A DNA stretch of 64,000 nucleotides from NCBI GenBank assembly GCA_003241385.1, contig QFPO01000007.1:167877-231876 (forward strand). Direction: 5' to 3'. The notes below the pieces were generated by a model. It was not told the DNA's origin and ran no database searches. It was given only the letters and a program-made list of their open reading frames with translations. A program made the translations under genes and the position numbers. The stretch comes from Rhodanobacter denitrificans (GTDB taxonomy: Bacteria; Pseudomonadota; Gammaproteobacteria; Xanthomonadales; Rhodanobacteraceae). Positions 18,505 through 28,015 of the stretch are shown piece by piece. Positions within the stretch are counted from its first letter, which is position 1. Each line of letters opens with the position of its first letter.

Positions 18505-18742
18505 ACGGGGGGAAAAGATTCGGGATTATTCCACGCCGCCCCGATCGACGCACCCTCGATGCCGGCACGGGCGCCGCGGAACGATCCCCGGTCCGGCGCC
18601 GCTCAGCGGCATCGCCGGCCGGACGCGCGTCGAATGGCCTGTGCCGATGCGTGACCCGCGCAGCCGGTCCGCCGTCGCCGGCACGGCCGATGCACAGCAG
18701 GCGCCCGTCATTCGATGGTGACGGTCGGCCGCCGATCAAGCC

Positions 18743-19192
18743 TCAGCCGGTCGCGCGGCCCTTGACGACCGGCATCTGCGCTTCGATCCAGGCGCCGAGG
18801 CCGCCGTCGAGCCAGTACACCTGCTTGAAGCCGGCCTTGACGAGCTTGCGCGCCGCCTGCGCCGAGGCCTGGCCGGTCTTGCAGACCAGCGCGACCGGCC
18901 GCTCGCGCGCCTTCGCCAGCTCCTTGCCGTCCGGATCGAGCTGGCTCGGCGGCAGGTGGCGCGCGCCGGGAACGTGGCCCTTCTCGTAGTCCTGCACGCT
19001 GGACACGTCGATCAGCAGGGGACTTTCGCGATTGATCAGCTGCGTCAGCCCCGCCGGCGTCAGCGCGCGATAGCCGCGCGTGAAGCGGTTGACCTCGGTG
19101 ACGATCAGCGCGACGAGCACGCCGATGAAGCCGAACGAGAGCAGCGGATGGTGGCTGATGAACTCCGGAAGACGGGCGAGGATTTCGGACAC
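18743..19192 (-). CDS. Membrane-anchored rhodanese-like protein (YibN-type)
   Basis: Encodes 149 aa from GTG 19192. One N-terminal membrane helix (LLSFGFIGVLVALIVTEVNRF, about residues 17-36) is followed by a rhodanese domain with the active-site Cys in the loop ALVCKTGQAS (about residue 102) and the family end YWLDGGLGAWIEAQMPVVKG. Such domains carry sulfur or act in thiol exchange. The domain faces the cytoplasm if the helix is a signal anchor. It belongs to the conserved yibN-(grxC)-secB-gpsA neighbourhood; here the 299 bp between it and secB hold no glutaredoxin. A longer in-frame start exists but lacks homologous character. Confidence 0.88.
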   Translation of the reverse strand: MSEILARLPEFISHHPLLSFGFIGVLVALIVTEVNRFTRGYRALTPAGLTQLINRESPLLIDVSSVQDYEKGHVPGARHLPPSQLDPDGKELAKARERPVALVCKTGQASAQAARKLVKAGFKQVYWLDGGLGAWIEAQMPVVKGRATG

Positions 19193-19419
19193 GACGGACG
19201 ACCTGGGCGCGGCGCGGGGCGCCGGACGAGCGGCGGGCCGCGGATTATCGACGAGCCGGCGGCCGCCATGCAAAGCCGGCCGCCGCGCACGAGCGCGCCG
19301 CGCCGCGGCCGGTCGCGCGGTACGGGGACCTTCGCTGCGTGCCGCCGCGGCGTCGCACTGCGACGCCGCACCGCTCGCATCGGCATGGCATTGGCGCGAT
19401 GCAGCATGGGACAATCCCG

Positions 19420-20355
19420 ATGCCACGCCTCCTCGACGGTCTGATTCGCATGGCGATCGTGTCGGTCTTCGCGTTCATCCTGGTGCTGCTGGCGGTCGGC
19501 GCTCTGCTGCGCGTCTGGCGCCTGGTGTCCGATACGGCGCCCGAGACGCTCAACATCGTCGCGATCTACGTCTGCATGCCGGCGGCGATCCTGCTCAACG
19601 TGCCGCGGCTGTCGTTCGAGCGCGAGCTGATCGGCCTGATCGCGATTCCGTGGATCTGCCTGGCGGTCAGCATCGCGCTGGTGCTGGCGCTCTCGCGCCT
19701 GCTGCGCTGGGACCGGCCGAGCACGGCCTGCCTGCTGATGGAGGTGCCGATGGGCAACACCGCCTTCATCGGCTACGCGCTGATCCCGGCGCTGGCCGGG
19801 CCTTCGGCGATGCGCTACGCGGTCGTCTACGACCAGTTCGGCACGTTCCTGATCCTGGCCAGCTTCGGCCTGTTCGTGCTGGCGCTGTACGGCGGCGGCA
19901 CGCGGCCGACGGTCGGTGCGATCGTGCGGCGCGTGCTGCGTTTTCCGCCGTTCCTTGCGCTGATGCTCGGTCTGACCGTGATGCCGGCCGAGCTGCCGGT
20001 CGCGGTCGCACGGCCGCTGGAGACGCTGTCCGGCGCGCTGTTGCCGATCGTCGTGATCGCGCTCGGCATGCAGCTGCGGCTGAAGCTGCCGCGGCACTAC
20101 TTGGCGCCGCTCGGCATCGGCCTGGTCGCCAAGCTGATCGCCTTGCCGCTGCTGGCGGTCGCGCTGTGCGCGGCATTCGGTCTGACCGGCGACCTGCGCG
20201 CGGTCGCGGTGTTCCAGACCGCGATGCCGACGATGATGACGACCGGCGCCCTGCTGTCGATGGCCGGGCTCGCGCCGGAGCTGGCCGCGGCGATGGTCGG
20301 CTACAGCACGGTGCTGTCGATCGTGACGCTGCCGCTGTGGCACTGGGTGCTGTAG
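19420..20355 (+). CDS. AEC-family (auxin efflux carrier-type) permease
   Basis: Encodes 311 aa with about ten hydrophobic segments split into two halves. This is typical of the AEC family, which moves organic acids or related anions across the inner membrane. Family-like stretches are VPMGNTAFIGYALIPALAG in the first half and FQTAMPTMMTTGALLSMAGL near the C-terminus. The substrate is not predictable. ATG 19420 lies only 4 nt after a GACAAT (-10-like, 19410-19415), suggesting a leaderless message. An in-frame ATG at 19399 would fall upstream of that box. Divergent from the rhodanese gene. Confidence 0.85.
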   Translation: MPRLLDGLIRMAIVSVFAFILVLLAVGALLRVWRLVSDTAPETLNIVAIYVCMPAAILLNVPRLSFERELIGLIAIPWICLAVSIALVLALSRLLRWDRPSTACLLMEVPMGNTAFIGYALIPALAGPSAMRYAVVYDQFGTFLILASFGLFVLALYGGGTRPTVGAIVRRVLRFPPFLALMLGLTVMPAELPVAVARPLETLSGALLPIVVIALGMQLRLKLPRHYLAPLGIGLVAKLIALPLLAVALCAAFGLTGDLRAVAVFQTAMPTMMTTGALLSMAGLAPELAAAMVGYSTVLSIVTLPLWHWVL

Positions 20356-20550
20356 CGGGCGCCTGAGCCGGACGACCACGCGACGCCGCATGAGCCGTCC
20401 GGTCGCACTGCCGGGGCTTCGCTCGCACCGTGCGCAGCCGGTTTCGCCGTGTCGGCAGTGCCGCGCCAGCGGCACCCCCGACTTCTGGCGGTTGCCGATA
20501 CCGCCCGCTTGCAGCGTCAATGATCGGATCCAGCGCCGTTTTTCGTCGTG

Positions 20551-22764
20551 ATGACCGTGAACGTCCTGTCGCTCCCTTCGCTGCACGATGCGGGTTCCGC
20601 GTTCCCGTCGACCGGCATGCTGCAGGTCGGCGCGCATCGCGTGGATCTGGGCGCCTTGCGCGTGATCTCGGACGACGAGGCGCCGCTGCGCCTGACGCTG
20701 AAGTCGGTGCAGGTGCTGATCCAGCTGGCGCGCCATCAGGGCGTCACGGTCAGCCGCGACCAGCTGCTCGATACGGTCTGGCGCGGCACGCTGCCGACGC
20801 CCGAAGTCGTCACCCAGGCGATCAAGGAGCTGCGTCGCGCGTTCGGCGACAGCCGCGACACTGCCGAATACATCGAGACGATTCCCAAGCTCGGCTACCG
20901 GCTGATCGCCGAGGCGCGCTTCGAGGACGAACCCGCGCGCGTCGAGACCGGCGCGCTCGAGACCGCCGCGCCGGCCGAGGTCGGCGCGGACGTCGCGATA
21001 CCGCCGCCGCGGCGCGAACCGCGATTCGGCATCGCGCTGCGGCGTGCCGCGGCGCTCGCGGCCGTGATCGGCCTCGGCGGTGCGGTCGTCGCGTTCAGCA
21101 CGCACGCCTGGTCGCCGCGCAAGACCGGACCGGCCTGGGTCGCCGGCGCGCCGTGGCTGGTGACGACCGATCCGGCGCTCGAACTCGGACCGGCGATCTC
21201 GCCGGACGGCACCCAGGTGCTCTATCACGTGATCGACGCCGCCGCGCAGGCCGGGCGCGTGCGGTTGCAGAGCGTGACCGGCTCGCGTGCGCTGACGGTG
21301 CCGCAGCCGGCCGACAGCAGCGACCAGTACCCGTCGTGGTCGCCGGCCGCCGGCGAGATCGTGTTCACGCGTACGCAGGCACAGGCTTGCCGCATCCTCG
21401 CGATGCCGGCGCTCGGCGGGCCGGCGCGCTCGCTCGGCCCGTGCAGCCCCGACACGGTCGTGCGCGTGGACTTCTCGCCGGACCGGCAGTGGCTGGTCGG
21501 CATGGCCAGGACGTTTCCGGGCAGCGAGTCGATCGGCACGAGCCTGGCGCGCCAGCCGGTCGGCGGCGGTGCGGCCGAGCCGTTCCCGTATCCGCATACG
21601 CCCGGCGACATCGACCTCAGCCCGCGGTTCTCTCCGGACGGACGCCGGCTGGCGTTCCGCCGCGGTCTTCTGCCGTACAGCGATCTCTACGTCATGGACG
21701 TGGACGCGCCCGATACGCTGCGGCGGCTGACGCGGTTCGGCTCGCGCATGGTCGGATTCGACTGGACGCGCGACAGCCGCGCGCTGGTGTTCTCGTCCGA
21801 TCACGGCGGCGAGCCGGCGCTGTACGCCGTCGACGTCGCATCGGGCCAGGTCGACGCGCTCGGCATCGCGCCGGCGGTCGAGCCGACGCTGGCGCGCGAG
21901 GCCGACGTCGGCGCATATCGCGTGCCCGAGCATCGGTTCCAGTTCGCGCTGCTCGGTGCCGATGCGCCGGCCCGGCTGCCAGCACCGTCGACGACCAGTG
22001 ATCGCGAGGCGGCGCTGTCGCCGGACGGCCGCCAGGTCGCGTTCGTGTCGCGCCGCACCGGCCGCGACGAATTGTGGATCCACGACCTCGAGCACGGCGA
22101 CGCCTACGCCGCGACGTCGCTCGAAGCCGGCGTGCCGCGCCAGCCCGAATGGCGTGCGGACGGCCGCGGCGTGCTGTTCGTGCTGCGCGGCGACGGCCCC
22201 GGCCGCGCGTTCGAGGTCGCGCTCGACACGCGCCGTCTGACGCCGCGCTCGCCGGCCGCGCTCGACGTGCACTACCTCAGCGCCGCGCCCGACGGCCGGC
22301 TCTATGCGGTTGCGCTGGCCGAGGGCGAGCACGGCCTCTACGCGCTCGCGGCGGACGGCACGGCCGATCTGCTCGAGCCGGGCGTCGCGTTCGCGCGCGC
22401 CGGCGACGCGGCGACCGGCCTGGTCTTCAACTACCTCGACCGCGTCGGCCTCTACCGCTGGCGCGGCAAGGACCTGGAGGCCGAGCACATCGGCGATGCG
22501 CCGTATTTCCGCTACGAGATGCCGTGGGCACTGGCCGGTTCGACCGCGTTCCAGGTTGTCGCCGAATTCCCGACCCGGCGTGTCGAGGCGATCGACCTGG
22601 TCAGCGGCGCGCGGCGGCTGGTCGGCCAGGTCGATCAGGGCCTGGGCATCACCGCGGTCAGCAGCGACGCCAGCGGCCGCCAGTTGCTGGTCTGGCTGCT
22701 CGATCGCGACGGCGGCGACATCGCCGCATTCACGTTCCGCCCGGCCGTCGCGGCCGCGGGCTGA
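20551..22764 (+). CDS. CadC-like membrane regulator: winged helix, TM helix, PD40/TolB-like propeller
   Basis: Encodes 737 aa. Residues 25-122 form an OmpR/PhoB-type winged helix (LTLKSVQVLIQLARHQGVTV, recognition region VVTQAIKELRRAFGD, wing IPKLGYRLI). A Pro/Ala linker leads to one membrane helix (about 162-184). Residues of about 200-735 carry PD40/WD40-type beta-propeller blades (ISPDGTQVLYH, FSPDGRRLAFRR, LSPDGRQVAFVSRR). The DNA-binding head is cytoplasmic and the propeller periplasmic, as in CadC-type one-component regulators, so it probably senses an envelope or extracellular ligand. The target genes are not obvious. GTG 20548 immediately before the ATG is an alternative start. Confidence 0.88.
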   Translation: MTVNVLSLPSLHDAGSAFPSTGMLQVGAHRVDLGALRVISDDEAPLRLTLKSVQVLIQLARHQGVTVSRDQLLDTVWRGTLPTPEVVTQAIKELRRAFGDSRDTAEYIETIPKLGYRLIAEARFEDEPARVETGALETAAPAEVGADVAIPPPRREPRFGIALRRAAALAAVIGLGGAVVAFSTHAWSPRKTGPAWVAGAPWLVTTDPALELGPAISPDGTQVLYHVIDAAAQAGRVRLQSVTGSRALTVPQPADSSDQYPSWSPAAGEIVFTRTQAQACRILAMPALGGPARSLGPCSPDTVVRVDFSPDRQWLVGMARTFPGSESIGTSLARQPVGGGAAEPFPYPHTPGDIDLSPRFSPDGRRLAFRRGLLPYSDLYVMDVDAPDTLRRLTRFGSRMVGFDWTRDSRALVFSSDHGGEPALYAVDVASGQVDALGIAPAVEPTLAREADVGAYRVPEHRFQFALLGADAPARLPAPSTTSDREAALSPDGRQVAFVSRRTGRDELWIHDLEHGDAYAATSLEAGVPRQPEWRADGRGVLFVLRGDGPGRAFEVALDTRRLTPRSPAALDVHYLSAAPDGRLYAVALAEGEHGLYALAADGTADLLEPGVAFARAGDAATGLVFNYLDRVGLYRWRGKDLEAEHIGDAPYFRYEMPWALAGSTAFQVVAEFPTRRVEAIDLVSGARRLVGQVDQGLGITAVSSDASGRQLLVWLLDRDGGDIAAFTFRPAVAAAG

Positions 22765-22816
22765 GTGCGCGTCGCCGACGGCGTCGCCACGCGACCGGCT
22801 GCCGTGATTGGCGTTC

Positions 22817-23506
22817 TCATCGGCGATACGCGACCCAGCCGCGGAACGTGAGCGCGCAGTAGAACAGCTCGATCTCGCCGAAACCGGCCTCGCCGAGCAG
22901 CGCGACGTCCTGCTCCGGCGTCAGGACCGGCAGGTGCGCCTTCAGCGCCGCGATGCTGCTGCGGGCCTGCGCCTCGGACGTGCCGCCCGCGCTCCCATAG
23001 GCGGCGTAGCGCGCCAGCCATCGGTCCTGGGCCGGACCGTCGTTCGGAAAGCTGTGCTGCACGACGACCAGCGGCGCGCCCGGTGCCAGCCGCTGCCGGA
23101 TCTGCTCGAGCGTCCGGCGCCGTTCGTCGCGCGGCAGGAAATGCAGCGTCAGCAGACAGGTCGCCGCGTCGAACGGGCCGGCGGGCGCGTCGTCGACATA
23201 GCCCGTATGCAGCCGCACGCGCGCAGCCAGCGGACCGAGCCGTGCGCGCGCCAGATCGAGCATCGGCTGTGACGGATCGACGCCGTCGAAGCGCCAGCCG
23301 GGCTGGCGGCCGGCGAAGGCCGCCAGCTCCAGCCCGCCGCCGGCGCCGACGACCAGCACGCGCGCGTCGGCCGGTGCGCGCTCGGCCAGCAGCAGGCAGG
23401 CCATCGCATGCAGATCGTGCAGGCCGGGCACGACGCGCGCGGTCCGCTCCGCATAGTGCGCGACCACGGTGGGATCGGAGAACGGCGTGGGCTGCGGCGC
23501 GTTCAT
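22817..23506 (-). CDS. Class I SAM-dependent methyltransferase
   Basis: Encodes 229 aa. Motif I (VLVVGAGGGLELAAFA, about residues 49-64), the acidic motif II end (FDGVDPSQPML) and motif IV-like AATCLLTLHFLP identify a Rossmann-fold methyltransferase of the UbiE/YafE sort (methyltransferase domain 25/12). Substrate unknown. It converges with the CadC-like gene 52 bp away and is divergent from the AraC regulator across a 403-bp gap. Confidence 0.85.
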   Translation of the reverse strand: MNAPQPTPFSDPTVVAHYAERTARVVPGLHDLHAMACLLLAERAPADARVLVVGAGGGLELAAFAGRQPGWRFDGVDPSQPMLDLARARLGPLAARVRLHTGYVDDAPAGPFDAATCLLTLHFLPRDERRRTLEQIRQRLAPGAPLVVVQHSFPNDGPAQDRWLARYAAYGSAGGTSEAQARSSIAALKAHLPVLTPEQDVALLGEAGFGEIELFYCALTFRGWVAYRR

Positions 23507-23909
23507 GGCGCGGCCCCGATGCGGTAACGCGGCGTCGTGTCACTGCGATAACGGCGCCGGCTGGCGCGGTCGATCGACGCCGATGAAGGCCGCCGCGCTG
23601 AGAGCGCGGACGCGGGCGGTGTCGCGCAGACGGTTTCAGGGCCGCGCCCGGCCGGACGAAGAGTGGAACGGTATTTCATGTAACTGACTATGTTGCGAGA
23701 AGCCGTGAGCGGTCAAGTCCCCGGCCCGCTACCGACGCGCGCACCGATGGGCGGCCACGCGCGCAGTTCGGCACGGTTCGGCGACGATTCCGCACGTTCC
23801 GGCGCATCAGGGCCGTTTCACGAGGATTTCGCGTCGATTTCCGCGTGCCATCAGGACCCCCGGCGCCGTGGCGGCTACACAGGAAACCCCCGTCAACGAG
23901 GAGGTTTCC
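23507..23909. other. 403-bp divergent intergenic region
   Basis: Lies between the methyltransferase and the AraC-type regulator. No convincing coding frame is seen. A short AT-richer stretch at about 23660-23700 (GGTATTTCATGTAACTGACTATG) is the likeliest promoter zone, and a strong GAGGAGGT ribosome-binding site at 23898-23905 serves the regulator. No clear operator repeat was found. Confidence 0.5.
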
Positions 23910-24863
23910 ATGTTCGCTTCGCAATGGGTACCCGCCGCTCAGGCTCGTCCGGCCGCCACGGCCACACTGCAATGCCGCCACGTCGCCGGACCCGGCGACT
24001 GGGTCGGCGGCCCCGGCTGGGTGCTGGTCGCCTGCTTCGAAGGCAGCGCCGAGATCCGCACCGCCGAGGGCCAGTGGCCACTCTCCGCGGGTGAGGTTCA
24101 GGTCGTCGAAGGCCCGGTCGTCGTCTGCGCTGGCCGCAGCGCCGGTTCGGCCTGGGGCGTCGTCGCCGGCAGTCCGGCCGAGTGGAGCTGGGCGCTCGGC
24201 GAACTCGGACTGCCCCCGGCGCGCCGCTTCGTGCCGACCGGCGACTACCGGCTGTCGCCCGACCAGCTCGGCCGGCTGCGCGCGGCCTGCCGGCTCGGCG
24301 ACCACGCGCCGGCGTGGCGCATCTTCGAGACGCTCGGCGATCCGACACGCTGGAGTGCGGGCCTGATCGAGCAGATCGGCCGCTGCCCCGGCCGCAGCGT
24401 CAGCCAGCGCCGCCGCGTCCACGCGCGTCTGCAGCGGGCGCGCAACCTGCTGCGCGCGCGCTGTTCGCAGGGCCGCCACACCCGGCAGGCCGCGGCTCTG
24501 GTCGGTTACACGGTCGGCCATTTCCAGCGGATCTTCCATCGCGTCTTCGGCGAGACCGTGCAGGGCTTCGTGCTCGGCCGGCGCCTGGAGCTGGCGCGGC
24601 AACTGCTCGAGGGCACGCGCCTGTCGATCGGCGACGTCGGCCTGTCGGCCGGCTTCGAGTCGCGCTGGGCGTTCGCACGGCAGTTCCGCCAGCGCTACGG
24701 CGTGACCGCCGGCGTATTCCGCCGCCAGGCCGCGCTCGATCCCGCCCGCGGCCTCAGTGCGCAGCGGCCGCTCCCGACGCCCGCGCATGCCGCACCACGG
24801 CCGGCGACCTTCGTCCCTAACGTCATTGCATACCCCGACGCCGTGCGGCTGCCCGCCGCGTGA
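23910..24863 (+). CDS. AraC-family transcriptional regulator
   Basis: Encodes 317 aa. ATG 23910 is preceded by GAGGAGGT with 4 nt spacing. The first 110 residues look like a small cupin-like sensor (LVACFEGSAEIRTAEGQWPLSAGEVQVVEGP). Residues of about 185-285 hold the double helix-turn-helix of AraC proteins (TRQAAALVGYTVGHFQRIFH, then SIGDVGLSAGFESRWAFARQ and FRQRYGVTAGVFRRQ). It ends 29 bp before the TonB-dependent receptor on the same strand and probably controls it, in response to a ligand that may be the receptor's cargo (inference). The tail after residue 285 is Pro/Arg-rich and unrelated. Confidence 0.87.
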   Translation: MFASQWVPAAQARPAATATLQCRHVAGPGDWVGGPGWVLVACFEGSAEIRTAEGQWPLSAGEVQVVEGPVVVCAGRSAGSAWGVVAGSPAEWSWALGELGLPPARRFVPTGDYRLSPDQLGRLRAACRLGDHAPAWRIFETLGDPTRWSAGLIEQIGRCPGRSVSQRRRVHARLQRARNLLRARCSQGRHTRQAAALVGYTVGHFQRIFHRVFGETVQGFVLGRRLELARQLLEGTRLSIGDVGLSAGFESRWAFARQFRQRYGVTAGVFRRQAALDPARGLSAQRPLPTPAHAAPRPATFVPNVIAYPDAVRLPAA

Positions 24864-24892
24864 CGCCGAATTCCAGCCCCGAGGCGACCCTC

Positions 24893-27800
24893 ATGAACCG
24901 ACACGTCCCATCCCCTCTCCATCGCGCGCCCGTGCTGCGCCGTTCGTTGCTGGCCTTCGCGCTGGGCCTGGCGCTCGCGCACACGGTCCAGGCCCAGGAA
25001 ACCGCCGGCTCGATCTTCGGCCGCGTGCCCGACGGCCAGGCCGGCACCGTGGTGATCGAAAACACCGAAACCGGCCTGCGCCGCGAGATCGCCGTCGACG
25101 GCGAGGGGCGCTTCCGCGTGCCGGGACTGCCCAATGGCCGCTACCGCGTGCATCTGGCGCGCGACGGCCAGGTCGTCGCCGAGGCCGCCGTGCTGGTCAC
25201 CGCCGGTGCCGGCAGCGAGGTCCAGCTGCAGGCCGGCCAGCCTTCGGAGCTGGAGACCTACGTCGTCAAGGCCAGCCGCGGCAACGCGATCGACGTGACG
25301 ACCGTCGAGTCGCCGGTCGCGATCACGACCGAAGACCTCAAGAACATGCCGATCGCGCCGAACCTGACCGCGATCGCGCTGCTCGCGCCCGGCGTGATCC
25401 CCGGCGATTCGGCCTACAGCGATCCGCCGCGCTTCAGCGCCCTGCCGAGCTTCGGCGGCTCGGCGGTGTCGGAGAACGCGTACTACATCAACGGCTATCC
25501 GGTCACCAATCCGCTGACCAGCCTCGGCTACAGCGAGCTGCCGTTCAACGCGATCGACCAGATCCAGCTGTCGACCGGCGGCTACGGCGTCGAGTACGGC
25601 CGCGCCACCGGCGGCGTCGTCAACGTCGTCACCAAGCGCGGCACCAACGAATGGGAGGCCGGCGGCCAGGTGATCTGGCGCCCCGAAGGCCTGATGGCGG
25701 CACCGCGCAACATCTACTATGGCCAGAACGGCCGCGCGTTCGGCCAGCCCGGCGACGCCGGCCGCCTCTACCAGTACCGCAACGAGAACCTCTACAGCAC
25801 GCACACCGCCTCGGCCTACGTCGGCGGCCCGATCGTCGAGGACACGCTGTTCTTCTACGCGGCCGGCGAATTCGTGCGTCAGGAAGGCGGTGGCACCGAT
25901 TCGTATGCGTCCTCCAACGCGGCGATCGAAGCCGCGCGCAGCAACGGCTGGCGCGACTACACGTATCGCACGCCGCGCTGGCTCGGCAAGCTCGACTGGA
26001 ACATCACCGGCAACCATCGCCTCGAGCTGACCGGCTTCTCCGACCGCGCCAAGCAGAGCGTGGACCTGACCGGCTTCGACTACGCGACTTTCGAGCGCAA
26101 CCACGTCAAGACCGGCGGCCAGTATCGTGACGACAAGACCAATACCTGGATCGCCAACTACACCGGCTACCTGACCGACGCGCTGACCGTCACCGGCATG
26201 TTCGGCCGCTCGCGCACCGACCACGTCAACGAGCCGTACCAGTACGATCCGGACTGCCCGACCGTCTCGGTCGCGCCCGGTGCCGGCATCGCCGGCTTCA
26301 CGTACCCGACCTGCCAGTACGCGACCGAGACGCTGACGCCCGAAGGCGCCAACGATCAGACGCGCAACGGCCGTCTCGACCTCGAGTACCGCATCGGCGA
26401 CCACACGCTCAAGGCCGGCTACGACTACAGCAAGGCGCGCTCGCTGATGGGCGAGGAGTTCTACCCGGGCGGCGAGTGGTGGGAATACCTGCGCAGCGAC
26501 GATCCGAACACGCCGATCGCGCCGGTGTTCGGCGTCGGTTCGCCGGCGTCCGGCGGCGGCTACGGCGCCGAGGGCTACTATGTGGTCCGCCACGTCAACT
26601 TCGGCCGCTCGAACCTGGAGGTCGAGCAGAAGGCGCAGTACATCAAGGATCTGTGGCAGGTCACCGACACCGTGCTGCTCGAGCTGGGGCTGCGCAACGA
26701 GCAGTTCGCCAACTACAACAGCGCCGGCGAGGCCTTCGCGAAGAAGAACCGCCAGATCGCGCCGCGCTTCGGCGCGACCTGGGACGTGCGCGGCGACTCG
26801 ACGCTGAAGGTGTTCGCCAACGCCGGCCGCTACCACCTCGCGCTGCCGAGCCAGGTTGCCTATCGCGGTGCCGACGGCATCGTCAACACGCAGGAAGCCT
26901 TCGTCTACACCGGCGTCGATCCGGTCACCGGCGCACCGACCGGGCTGACGCCGCTCGGCCCGCGCTGGTCGGAGAACAACGAGTTCGGCCAGCCGAAGGA
27001 TCCGCGCACGGTCGCCGCGACCAACCTGCGCTCGCATTACCAGGACGCGATCACCTTCGGCCTCGAACAGGCGATCAGCGGCTTCAACGTCGGCGCCAAG
27101 GCGTCCTACCGCACGCTGCGCAGCGCGATCGACGACACCTGCGACGCGCGGCCGTTCCGCCGCGCCGCGCTCGCCGCCGGCCTGGATCCCGACGCGGTCG
27201 CCGAGTGGCAGTTCCAGTGCGCGCTGTTCAACCCGGGCTACGCCAACACGTTCTACCAGGACGTCGACGGCGACGGCGCGCTCGAGCGCTACGACCTGTC
27301 GGCGGCCGATCTGGGCTACGACAAGGCCAAGCGCAAGTACTACGCGGTCGATCTGTTCTTCGAGCGTCCGTTCGACGGCACCTGGTATGCGCGCGTGGAC
27401 TACACGTTCTCGCGCAACTGGGGCAATACCGAAGGCCAGCTGCAGTCCGACTACGGCCAGGACGACGTCTCGCAGACCGTGACCTGGGACTATCCGGAGC
27501 TGATGGAGCACGCCAACGGCCTGCTGCCGAACCATCGCAAGCACCAGCTCAAGCTGCGCGGCTACTGGCAGCTCAGTCCGGAGTGGATGCTCAGCGGCAG
27601 CTTCATGTTCGCCTCCGGCCGCAAGCGCAACTGCATCGGCCACTACCCGGATCAGGAGAACGAAGGTGCCGGCTACGGTTCGTACTACTACTACTGCGAC
27701 GGTCGGCCGGCGCCGCGCGGCAGCTACGGCACGCTGCCCTCGTTCCAGCGGCTCGACCTCGGCGTGCGCTATGCGCCGGGCTGGGCCAAGGGCCTGACCT

Positions 27801-27964
27801 TCAGCGCCGACGTGTTCAACGTGCTGAACCGCCAGTCCGCGCAGAACATCGTCGAGAACCGCTTCCTGCAGACGTCCTCGACGACGGTGAGCTCGGCCTG
27901 GGATCGCGTGCGCAGCTATACGCCGCCGCGCTACGTGCAGTTCAGCGCGCGCTACGACTGGTAG
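24893..27964 (+). CDS. TonB-dependent outer-membrane receptor (Oar-like, with N-terminal carboxypeptidase-regulatory domain)
   Basis: Encodes 1023 aa from ATG 24893 with a signal peptide (RRSLLAFALGLALAHTVQAQ). Residues of about 37-105 form a carboxypeptidase-regulatory/CNA-B-like domain (GTVVIENTETGLRREIAVDG). The plug follows at about 115-260 (VESPVAITTEDLKNMPIAPN, YYINGYPVTNPL, GYGVEYGRATGGVVNVVTKR), then a 22-strand barrel to a C-terminal aromatic residue (VQFSARYDW). It imports a bulky nutrient using TonB energy; this Oar-type subclass is often linked to peptides or polymers. Cotranscription with the AraC regulator 29 bp upstream is likely. A cluster of Cys residues in loops is noted, but no ligand can be inferred. 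Confidence 0.93.
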   Translation: MNRHVPSPLHRAPVLRRSLLAFALGLALAHTVQAQETAGSIFGRVPDGQAGTVVIENTETGLRREIAVDGEGRFRVPGLPNGRYRVHLARDGQVVAEAAVLVTAGAGSEVQLQAGQPSELETYVVKASRGNAIDVTTVESPVAITTEDLKNMPIAPNLTAIALLAPGVIPGDSAYSDPPRFSALPSFGGSAVSENAYYINGYPVTNPLTSLGYSELPFNAIDQIQLSTGGYGVEYGRATGGVVNVVTKRGTNEWEAGGQVIWRPEGLMAAPRNIYYGQNGRAFGQPGDAGRLYQYRNENLYSTHTASAYVGGPIVEDTLFFYAAGEFVRQEGGGTDSYASSNAAIEAARSNGWRDYTYRTPRWLGKLDWNITGNHRLELTGFSDRAKQSVDLTGFDYATFERNHVKTGGQYRDDKTNTWIANYTGYLTDALTVTGMFGRSRTDHVNEPYQYDPDCPTVSVAPGAGIAGFTYPTCQYATETLTPEGANDQTRNGRLDLEYRIGDHTLKAGYDYSKARSLMGEEFYPGGEWWEYLRSDDPNTPIAPVFGVGSPASGGGYGAEGYYVVRHVNFGRSNLEVEQKAQYIKDLWQVTDTVLLELGLRNEQFANYNSAGEAFAKKNRQIAPRFGATWDVRGDSTLKVFANAGRYHLALPSQVAYRGADGIVNTQEAFVYTGVDPVTGAPTGLTPLGPRWSENNEFGQPKDPRTVAATNLRSHYQDAITFGLEQAISGFNVGAKASYRTLRSAIDDTCDARPFRRAALAAGLDPDAVAEWQFQCALFNPGYANTFYQDVDGDGALERYDLSAADLGYDKAKRKYYAVDLFFERPFDGTWYARVDYTFSRNWGNTEGQLQSDYGQDDVSQTVTWDYPELMEHANGLLPNHRKHQLKLRGYWQLSPEWMLSGSFMFASGRKRNCIGHYPDQENEGAGYGSYYYYCDGRPAPRGSYGTLPSFQRLDLGVRYAPGWAKGLTFSADVFNVLNRQSAQNIVENRFLQTSSTTVSSAWDRVRSYTPPRYVQFSARYDW

Positions 27965-28015
27965 CGATCGGCTCCCCCGTGCCGGCGCGCAGGGACGCGC
28001 CCCGGCACATCCCGA

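Noticed and set aside
24695..27643. A long minus-strand frame opposite the TonB receptor
   Set aside because: Low-complexity Ala/Arg/Val/Asp sequence without motifs; the plus strand encodes a complete receptor with signal peptide and barrel.
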